Source of the DNA: an uncultured Collinsella sp.
GTDB lineage: Bacteria; Actinomycetota; Coriobacteriia; Coriobacteriales; Coriobacteriaceae
Assembly: GCA_900541195.1 (NCBI GenBank)
Contig: UQIY01000028.1
Coordinates: 1 to 30,276 of the forward strand
Direction of reading: 5' to 3'
Length of the DNA stretch: 30,276 bases
The first letter of the stretch is position 1. The number at the start of each line of letters is the position of its first letter. The position numbers and the translations under genes are program-made. This document shows positions 22,794 to 28,484 of this stretch, piece after piece. The notes beneath the pieces are model-generated. The model was not told where the DNA came from. It made no database searches and saw nothing but the letters and a program-made list of their open reading frames with translations.

Positions 22794-22826
22794 GACCGGC
22801 TTGCCCGCAGGCTAGCCGGTCTTTTT
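22794..22826 (+). terminator. Terminator of tatA
   Basis: GACCGGCT (22794-22801) pairs with AGCCGGTC (22814-22821), with an additional inner GCC/GGC pair, and is followed by TTTTTCGTTTTG. A possible -35 box for greA (TTGACA, 22834-22839) begins just after it. Confidence 0.85.
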
Positions 22827-22874
22827 CGTTTTGTTGACAGTTGATCGTTACATCATAGTTGGGGAGATATCCGT

Positions 22875-23345
22875 ATGGACGCAAGCCAGATCGTACTGAC
22901 CGCTGAGGGCCGCCAGAAGCTCGTCGAGGAGCTCGCTTGGCGTGAGGGCGATTACGCCAAGGAGATCGTCGAGGACATCAAGGAAGCCCGCGCGTTCGGC
23001 GACCTTTCGGAGAACTCCGAGTACGATGCCGCCAAGGACAAGCAGGCCCAGAATGCTGCTCGCATTGCCGAGATTCAGGCCATCCTCGCCAACGCTCAGG
23101 TTGCTGCCACCACGGGCGATCTGACCGTCTCCATCGGTTCCACCGTTTCTCTGATCGATCCCAACGGTGAGGTCATGGAAGTCACGCTCGTCGGTACCAC
23201 CGAGACCAACTCGCTCGAGCACAAGATCTCTAACGAGTCTCCGGTCGGTCACGCCATCATCGGTCACGGCGAGGGCGACTCCGTTGAGGTCGTTACGCCT
23301 TCTGGCAAGACCCGCGTCTACACCATCGCCAAGATCGCACGCTAG
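22875..23345 (+). CDS. greA: Transcription elongation factor GreA
   Basis: GreA enters the secondary channel of stalled RNA polymerase and stimulates cleavage of backtracked RNA. The 156-residue protein has the N-terminal coiled coil with the acidic tip in EARAFGDLSENSEYDAAKDKQ (residues about 37-57) and the C-terminal FKBP-like domain ending SPVGHAIIGHGEGDSVEVVTPSGKTRVYTIAKI. The start ATG follows GGGGAGATATCCGT. lysS lies 79 bases downstream, and a terminator-like hairpin sits in that gap. The greA-lysS order is common in actinobacteria and Firmicutes. Confidence 0.97.
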   Translation: MDASQIVLTAEGRQKLVEELAWREGDYAKEIVEDIKEARAFGDLSENSEYDAAKDKQAQNAARIAEIQAILANAQVAATTGDLTVSIGSTVSLIDPNGEVMEVTLVGTTETNSLEHKISNESPVGHAIIGHGEGDSVEVVTPSGKTRVYTIAKIAR

Positions 23346-23373
23346 ACCACGGTCCCGCGTAAAGGTATGTTTT

Positions 23374-23412
23374 CGCTCCCTGGGACCGAATCCTGGGGAG
23401 CGTTTTAGTTTG
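23374..23412 (+). terminator. Terminator-like hairpin between greA and lysS
   Basis: CGCTCCC (23374-23380) pairs with GGGAGCG (23396-23402), followed by TTTTAGTTT. An alternative stem, CGGTCCC (23350-23356) with GGGACCG (23382-23388), shares the loop and would compete with it. The lysS ribosome-binding site GAGGAG begins directly after the T-run. Confidence 0.6.
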
Positions 23413-23424
23413 AGGAGCTAACTT

Positions 23425-25389
23425 ATGGCAGAGAACCAGAACGTCGCCGATCAGGCCTCGACGCTCAACGACGAGCGCGCCACGCGTCTGGCAAAGCGCG
23501 CCGCCCTGTTCGAGGCAGGCCAGAACCCCTATCCCGAGCACTCCGAGATCGAGGACTATGTCGTCGACATTGAGGCCAAATATGCCGATCTTGCCGATGG
23601 CGAGGATACTGAGGACGTCGTGAAGATCGGCGGCCGCGTGGTCGCCAAGCGCGGTCAGGGCAAGATCATGTTTATCGTCGTGCGCGACGCTACCGCCGAG
23701 ATTCAGCTGTTCTGCCGTATTAACGACATGGACGAGGCGGCCTGGAGCACGCTTAAGGCCCTCGACTTGGGCGATATCCTGGGCGTGACCGGCGTGGTCG
23801 TGCGCACCAAGCGTGGCCAGCTTTCCGTCGCCCCCAAGAGCGCGACGCTGCTCTCCAAGGCCGTTCGCCCGCTGCCCGAGAAGTTCCACGGCCTCTCCGA
23901 CAAGGAGACCCGCTATCGTCAGCGCTATGTCGACCTGATTGCCAACGACGATGTTCGCGAGACCTTCCGCAAGCGCTCGCAGATTCTCTCCACCTTCCGC
24001 CGCTTTATGGAGTCCGACGGCTACATGGAGGTCGAGACCCCCATTCTGCAGACTATCCAGGGCGGCGCTACGGCTAAGCCGTTCATCACGCACTTCAACG
24101 CGCTCGATCAAGAGTGCTACCTGCGCATTGCTACCGAGCTGCACCTCAAGCGCTGCATCGTCGGTGGCTTTGAGCGCGTCTTCGAGATCGGCCGCATCTT
24201 CCGCAACGAGGGTATGGACCTCACCCACAACCCCGAGTTCACCACGATGGAGGCCTATCGTGCCTTCTCCGATCTCGAGGGCATGAAGGCACTCGCCCAG
24301 GGCGTCATCAAGGCTGCCAACAAGGCTATCGGCAATCCCGAGGTCATCGAGTATCAGGGCCAGACCATCGATCTGTCCGGTGAGTGGGCAAGCCGTCCCA
24401 TGACCGACATCGTCTCGGACGTGCTCGGCAAGCAGGTCACCATCGACACACCGGTCGAGGAGCTTGCCGCCGCCGCACGCGAGAAGGGCCTGGAGATTAA
24501 GCCCGAGTGGACTGCTGGCAAGATCATCGCCGAGATTTACGATGAGCTGGGCGAGGACACCATCGTCAACCCGACCTTCGTATGCGATTACCCCATCGAG
24601 GTCAGCCCGCTTGCCAAGCGTTTTGAGGACGATCCGCGCCTGACGCACCGCTTTGAGCTGGTCATCGCCGGCCACGAGTACGCCAACGCATTCTCCGAGC
24701 TCAATGACCCGGTCGACCAGGCCGAGCGCTTTGCTGCCCAGATGGCCGAGAAGGCCGGCGGCGACGACGAGGCTATGGAGTACGACGAGGACTACGTGCG
24801 CGCCCTCGAGTACGGTATGCCTCCCGCGGGCGGCATCGGCATCGGCATCGACCGCGTGGTCATGCTGCTCGCCAACCAGGCTTCCATTCGCGACGTCCTG
24901 CTGTTCCCGCACATGAAGCCCGAGAAGGGTTTCCAGTCCGGTGCCGCCGCTGCCAAGGCTGCCGAGGCCGGCAACGCCACAAGCCCGTTCGTCAAGCCGC
25001 TCAAGCCCACGCTCGATTACTCCAAGATCGCCGTTGAGCCGCTGTTCGAGGAGTTCGTCGACTTTGATACCTTCTCCAAGAGCGATTTCCGCGCTGTGAA
25101 GGTCAAGGCATGCGAGGCCGTCAAGAAGTCCAAGAAGCTGCTGAACTTTACGCTCGACGACGGCACCGGCACCGACCGCACCATCCTCTCCGGCATCCAT
25201 GGCTACTATGAGCCCGAGGACCTGGTCGGTAAGACGCTGCTCGCCATCACCAACCTGCCCCCGCGCAAGATGATGGGTATTCCCAGCTGCGGTATGCTGA
25301 TCAGCGCCATCCACGAGGAGGAGGGCGAGGAGCGCCTCAACCTGATCCAGCTCGACGCTTCCATCCCCGCCGGCGCAAAGATGTACTAA
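23425..25389 (+). CDS. lysS: Lysyl-tRNA synthetase, class II, with C-terminal tRNA-binding domain
   Basis: This enzyme charges tRNA-Lys. The 654-residue protein is longer than the usual 500 or so. Residues 1-180 hold the OB-fold anticodon domain. The class II core has motif 1 around GYMEVETPIL (199-208), motif 2 FRNEGMDLTHNPEFTTMEAY (from 259) and motif 3 GIGIGIDRVVMLL (about 471-483), and ends near KGFQSG (506). After an Ala-rich linker, residues 544-654 form a second OB-fold of the Trbp111/EMAP type: DFDTFSKSDFRAVKVKACEAVKKSKKLLNFTLDDGTG, ILSGIHGYYEPEDLVGK, NLPPRKMMGIPSCGMLISA. That domain is normally found on MetRS. The start lies 7 bases after GAGGAG. Confidence 0.96.
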   Translation: MAENQNVADQASTLNDERATRLAKRAALFEAGQNPYPEHSEIEDYVVDIEAKYADLADGEDTEDVVKIGGRVVAKRGQGKIMFIVVRDATAEIQLFCRINDMDEAAWSTLKALDLGDILGVTGVVVRTKRGQLSVAPKSATLLSKAVRPLPEKFHGLSDKETRYRQRYVDLIANDDVRETFRKRSQILSTFRRFMESDGYMEVETPILQTIQGGATAKPFITHFNALDQECYLRIATELHLKRCIVGGFERVFEIGRIFRNEGMDLTHNPEFTTMEAYRAFSDLEGMKALAQGVIKAANKAIGNPEVIEYQGQTIDLSGEWASRPMTDIVSDVLGKQVTIDTPVEELAAAAREKGLEIKPEWTAGKIIAEIYDELGEDTIVNPTFVCDYPIEVSPLAKRFEDDPRLTHRFELVIAGHEYANAFSELNDPVDQAERFAAQMAEKAGGDDEAMEYDEDYVRALEYGMPPAGGIGIGIDRVVMLLANQASIRDVLLFPHMKPEKGFQSGAAAAKAAEAGNATSPFVKPLKPTLDYSKIAVEPLFEEFVDFDTFSKSDFRAVKVKACEAVKKSKKLLNFTLDDGTGTDRTILSGIHGYYEPEDLVGKTLLAITNLPPRKMMGIPSCGMLISAIHEEEGEERLNLIQLDASIPAGAKMY

Positions 25390-25390
25390 T

Positions 25391-25421
25391 TGGTTCCGCC
25401 GTTCTACCGAACGGCGGACCA
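25391..25421 (+). terminator. Hairpin directly after lysS
   Basis: TGGT plus CCGCCGTTC (25391-25404) pairs with GAACGGCGG plus ACCA (25409-25421) around the loop TACC, with one bulged T. It starts 2 bases after the stop. It has no T-tract, so the true transcript end is more likely the next hairpin. Confidence 0.6.
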
Positions 25422-25433
25422 GCCGACGCTGCG

Positions 25434-25530
25434 CGACGTCCAGGGCGACAATTTGTCATTCAAAAGGCAAGGCATGACCAGAAGGTCTATGCCTTGCCTT
25501 TTTCATGCCAACTTGTTCGCCCTGGACGTC
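25434..25530. repeat. Nested palindrome with terminator core after lysS
   Basis: The outer arms GCGACGTCCAGGGCGACAA (about 25433-25452) and the complementary TTGTTCGCCCTGGACGTCGC (about 25511-25530) match with one inserted T. The inner arms AAAGGCAAGGCAT (about 25463-25475) and ATGCCTTGCCTTT (about 25489-25502) are perfect, extend to GACC/GGTC, and are followed by TTTTTC, so the core works as an intrinsic terminator. The layout repeats the outer-arm and inner-hairpin pattern of the palindromes around groESL. Confidence 0.8.
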
Positions 25531-25569
25531 GCTCGCTGTCCGTCCTCTACCTGCGGCGTTGCCATGGTT

Positions 25570-25626
25570 GGCACTTAGGGACGTTCCTCTTGTGCCGGCA
25601 CTTGGGGACAGTCCTTGTAAGGCACC
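25570..25626. repeat. Two tandem GGCACTT-GGGAC repeats
   Basis: GGCACTTAGGGACGTTCC...GTGCC (25570-25596) is followed at once by GGCACTTGGGGACAGTCC...GGCACC (25597-25626). The units share the GGCACTT(A/G)GGGAC head and a TCCT(C)TTGT tail, and each can fold on GGCAC/GTGCC. The remaining gap, 25627-25824, shows no gene or clear site apart from the ribosome-binding site of the next gene. Confidence 0.6.
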
Positions 25627-25824
25627 TTGCTCACTCTGGCGGGCTTTCGTTGTCGTTGCCAAGGCATCGGCGTTGCCTTGGCCGTCAATAGTCATTGGGG
25701 GCGTTCTCAAACGACTACCCAACGGCTATTGCACACACGGCTCGCATGACAGTCGTCTCTTTTATGTTTCCTTTAGCCGTCGCTGCCTAGGATGGGAGTT
25801 AGTCGGCAGGAAGGGAGCGTCTAT

Positions 25825-27393
25825 ATGGACGACGCGAGCGAGCGTGCAATCGAAGAGGACATGCTCGATCAGTTCAACTACTTTGATGATGAGGACGAGG
25901 AGCTGATCGATCGTCGCGAGCCGGCGTCGCTCGATGCCTTCGACCTTGTTGGTGAAGAGCCCGACGAGGATGAGGTCGAATCAGCAGAGCCCCCACAGTC
26001 TTCGCGCCTGGACTCGCTGCTTTCGAGAGTCCCCATGCACCACGGCGCTCGTGCCGGCGCACTCCATATGAAAACTGACTGGCACCAGATCGTGACGGCA
26101 GGCGATGAACTTGCCGTCGATGCGCCGCTCACCGATAAGTCATCCATTATCTGCCGCACCGGCATGCTCATGCTGGCAAGCGGAACAGGTGCCTGGCGCG
26201 TGCGCGATACCATGAATCGTGTTGCTGCCGTACTCGGCGTCACGATTCACGTCGACCTGAGTCTTCTGTCGTTTGAGTGCACCTGCATCGAAGATGGCCA
26301 CTGCTTTAACGAGGTCGTCAGCCTACCCACAACGGGGGTCAATACTCATCGCATTTGGATGATGGAGAGCTTCCTAAAGGAAATCGAGATTTACGGGCGC
26401 CGGTTTACCGTGCACGAGTACCACGAGATGCTCAAGACTGTTGAGAGCTCAAAGCCCGATTACTCTCCCTGGCAACAGGGCCTTGCGGCAGCCTGTGCTT
26501 GCGGTGCCTTCGTCTTTTTGCTCGGCGGCGGCCCTATCGAGATGGCCTGCGCATTCGTAGGCGCTGGTGTCGGCAACTTTGCTCGCTCCCATATTCTCAA
26601 GCAGGGCCTTGGCCAGTTTAGCGCGCTGACGACTGGCGTTGCGCTCGCTTGCGTTTCGTATCTGCTGGCATTGCTCGGCCTTGGCCAGGTCGTACCGGGG
26701 GCAATGTCGCACCAAGAAGGCTATATCGGCGCCATGCTCTTTGTGATTCCCGGCTTTCCCCTCATTACGGCAGGCCTCGACATCGCTAAGCTCGACATGC
26801 GAAGCGGCATCGAGCGTCTTTCGTATGCTGTGTCGATTATTGTGATGGCGACCCTCGTAGGTTGGATGGTTGCCGAGTGTGTGGGACTGGCGCCGGATGA
26901 CTTCGCCCCGCTCGGTCTCTCACCGTTGGCTCTTACGCTCTTGCGCATACTGATGAGCTTTGTCGGCGTATTTGGCTTCTCGGTTATGTTCAACAGTCCA
27001 GTAAAGATGGCAGCGGCGGCAGGGCTTATCGGTGCCGTGTCTAATACCTTGCGCCTTACGCTCGTCGATGCGCCGACGCTGCTTCCCTTCTTGGGTCTGA
27101 GCGTAGGTATGCCTCCCGAGGCAGCAGCGTTTATCGGCGCGCTGGTATCGGGACTGCTCGCGAGCTTAGCCGAAATCAAGCTCACCTACCCACGTATCGC
27201 CCTCACGGTGCCATCGATTGTCATTATGGTGCCGGGCTTGTATCTGTATCGCTCGATGTATTACATGTGCACCTTCGACACGGTCAATATGCTCGGCTGG
27301 TTTGTGCGTGCAGTGCTCATCGTGGCGTTTTTGCCCGTTGGTCTGGGTGTGGCGCGTACGCTCACCGACCCTCGCTGGCGCCACACCAGCTAA
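25825..27393 (+). CDS. Threonine/serine exporter-like membrane protein (ThrE family)
   Basis: This is a member of the ThrE family, which exports threonine and serine across the membrane. ATG 25825 (GGAAGGGAG upstream) is preferred over 25792 and gives 522 residues. Residues 1-65 are a very acidic, Ser/Glu-rich cytosolic tail. The ThrE_N-type domain follows with RTGMLMLASGTGAWRVRDTMNRVAAVLGV, and then about ten hydrophobic segments (for example VIPGFPLITAGLDI), in which the second half corresponds to the small ThrE_2 partner, so both halves are fused. Substrate specificity is not proven by sequence. The flanking DNA is rich in palindromic repeats on both sides. Confidence 0.88.
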   Translation: MDDASERAIEEDMLDQFNYFDDEDEELIDRREPASLDAFDLVGEEPDEDEVESAEPPQSSRLDSLLSRVPMHHGARAGALHMKTDWHQIVTAGDELAVDAPLTDKSSIICRTGMLMLASGTGAWRVRDTMNRVAAVLGVTIHVDLSLLSFECTCIEDGHCFNEVVSLPTTGVNTHRIWMMESFLKEIEIYGRRFTVHEYHEMLKTVESSKPDYSPWQQGLAAACACGAFVFLLGGGPIEMACAFVGAGVGNFARSHILKQGLGQFSALTTGVALACVSYLLALLGLGQVVPGAMSHQEGYIGAMLFVIPGFPLITAGLDIAKLDMRSGIERLSYAVSIIVMATLVGWMVAECVGLAPDDFAPLGLSPLALTLLRILMSFVGVFGFSVMFNSPVKMAAAAGLIGAVSNTLRLTLVDAPTLLPFLGLSVGMPPEAAAFIGALVSGLLASLAEIKLTYPRIALTVPSIVIMVPGLYLYRSMYYMCTFDTVNMLGWFVRAVLIVAFLPVGLGVARTLTDPRWRHTS

Positions 27394-27426
27394 TTGGTGC
27401 AAGTGGGACAGGTCACTTTGCGCCAA
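27394..27426 (+). terminator. Hairpin after the ThrE-like gene, GGACAGGT loop
   Basis: TTGGTGCAAGTG (27394-27405) pairs with CACTTTGCGCCAA (27414-27426) with one G-U-like mismatch and a one-base bulge. It begins directly after the stop codon. Its loop GGACAGGT recalls the loop of the hairpin after rph (19689-19725). Confidence 0.55.
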
Positions 27427-27429
27427 ATG

Positions 27430-27497
27430 AGTTGCGGTGAAATAGGGACTGAATTGCTGCTTAAAGGGCCGAAACAGTCCGTATTCCACCGCAACTT
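27430..27497. repeat. Inverted repeat, 22-bp arms; right arm also at 428-444
   Basis: AGTTGCGGTGAAATAGGGAC plus TG (27430-27451) and the complement of it (27475-27497) match in 20 of 22 positions around a 23-base loop. The right arm contains TATTCCACCGCAACTTA, found again beside the IS3 end at the left edge of the window. The stretch 27498-27614 holds no gene that I can support. Confidence 0.75.
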
Positions 27498-27614
27498 ATG
27501 GGGTCGGGGATTATTGGTGCCCTGCATCTTCATAAACTCAACGCTTACGAAGCGCGTGCCGTTCGTGTTAGGGTAGTTCCACCATATAAGTAGTCGCAGA
27601 CGCACGTATCACGG

Positions 27615-27661
27615 GCGGGCGAGATGAAGTCCCAACAGCTCCATCTCGCCCGCTCGTTTTT
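27615..27661 (+). terminator. Strong intrinsic terminator upstream of the DUF2798 gene
   Basis: GCGGGCGAGATG (27615-27626) pairs perfectly with CATCTCGCCCGC (27642-27653) and is followed by TCGTTTTTTG. It lies 220 bases after the ThrE-like gene and 45 bases before the next start codon, so it may end the upstream transcript or attenuate the downstream one. Confidence 0.75.
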
Positions 27662-27705
27662 GTTGCGTGGTGCCGCGGCGTAACACAGAAAGGACCATGC
27701 CCTTT

Positions 27706-28299
27706 ATGCCTATCAACAAACGAGAGAGCCTGCTGTTCACCTTTATCATGTGCTTTTGCATGGTGCTCTGGATGAGCATCTACAACGTTGCCCTGCAGCA
27801 TGGGGCCATCAACGGCGAGGTTGTTGCCGCCGCGTGGCTCGGCTTCCCCGTTGCCTACGTTTTTGCCATGTGCTGCGACTGGTTTGTTGCCAGCCCCCTT
27901 GCCAAGGGTTTCGCCTTTAAATTCCTGGTCACGCCGGGTAAGAGCTCGCCGCTTGCCATGACGCTCGCCGTCAGCTCCTGCATGGTCGTTCCCATGGTCG
28001 TCATCATGTCGCTCTACGGCGCGTGCGAAGGCCTGTTCCATTTGCCCGGCGGCCCGCTTGCCAATTTGCAGGCCCTGCCGATGATGTGGCTCGTCAACAT
28101 TCCGCGCAACTTTATCATGGCCCTGCCCTGGAACCTGCTGGTGGCTGGTCCGGTTGCTCGCTTTGTCTTCCGTCGCGCCTTCCCCATGGGCACGGTCTTT
28201 GCCGAGCCACACATGGAGCTCGTGCACATGCCGGGTGCTCCCGCTGCCGATGCCTTCAATGACGTTGCCGAGAGCATGGACGCCGAGCCTGCCTGCTAG
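27706..28299 (+). CDS. DUF2798 family membrane protein
   Basis: This 197-residue integral membrane protein has about four hydrophobic helices in two similar pairs (FTFIMCFCMVLWMSIYN / WLGFPVAYVFAMCCDWFVASPLA and AVSSCMVVPMVVIMSLYG / WLVNIPRNFIMALPWNLLVAGPVAR), the layout of duplicated DUF2798. The function is unknown. I choose ATG 27706, 11 bases after AAAGGA, because ATG 27697 lies only 2 bases from it and GTG 27667 is upstream of it. It is a monocistronic gene between two terminator-like hairpins. Confidence 0.75.
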   Translation: MPINKRESLLFTFIMCFCMVLWMSIYNVALQHGAINGEVVAAAWLGFPVAYVFAMCCDWFVASPLAKGFAFKFLVTPGKSSPLAMTLAVSSCMVVPMVVIMSLYGACEGLFHLPGGPLANLQALPMMWLVNIPRNFIMALPWNLLVAGPVARFVFRRAFPMGTVFAEPHMELVHMPGAPAADAFNDVAESMDAEPAC

Positions 28300-28324
28300 G
28301 CAACAGCCTCTAACCTAGAGCGTC

Positions 28325-28349
28325 CGCCGCACCCGGCGATTCCTTTTTT
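28325..28349 (+). terminator. Probable terminator of the DUF2798 gene
   Basis: CGCCG and CGGCG form a 5-bp stem around CACC, followed by ATTCCTTTTTTG. It lies 25 bases after the stop. Confidence 0.5.
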
Positions 28350-28398
28350 GTAGACGTTGTCGTATAGCTGCATGCGGAAAAGGCTCCAACGGTTAACA

Positions 28399-28415
28399 TA
28401 TACTCCATATGGGTA
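28399..28415 (+). promoter_or_regulatory. Possible clpC -10 box with overlapping dyad
   Basis: TATACT (28399-28404) is a good -10 box, but no clear -35 box lies 16-18 bases upstream. TACTCCATATGGGTA (28401-28415) overlaps it and is an imperfect dyad around CCATATGG. This could be an operator. It is neither a CtsR nor a CIRCE site. Confidence 0.35.
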
Positions 28416-28423
28416 AAGAGACC

Positions 28424-28448
28424 AAAGCGCCGCCACGAGTGGCGCTTT
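28424..28448 (+). promoter_or_regulatory. Stem-loop in the clpC leader
   Basis: AAAGCGCCGC (28424-28433) pairs with GTGGCGCTTT (28439-28448), with one G-U pair, around CACGA. It lies 36 bases before the clpC start and after the proposed -10 box, so it would be part of the mRNA leader. It is followed by GCGTTTG rather than a T-tract. Confidence 0.5.
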
Positions 28449-28484
28449 GCGTTTGAAAAACTAGCTCGTCTAAGAGGAACTAGC

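Noticed and set aside
23293..25314. 673-codon open frame on the minus strand across lysS
   Set aside because: It lies opposite an unambiguous LysRS, with no start signal or family resemblance.
25570..25626. CRISPR-like array
   Set aside because: There are only two imperfect repeats with no spacers and no cas genes nearby.
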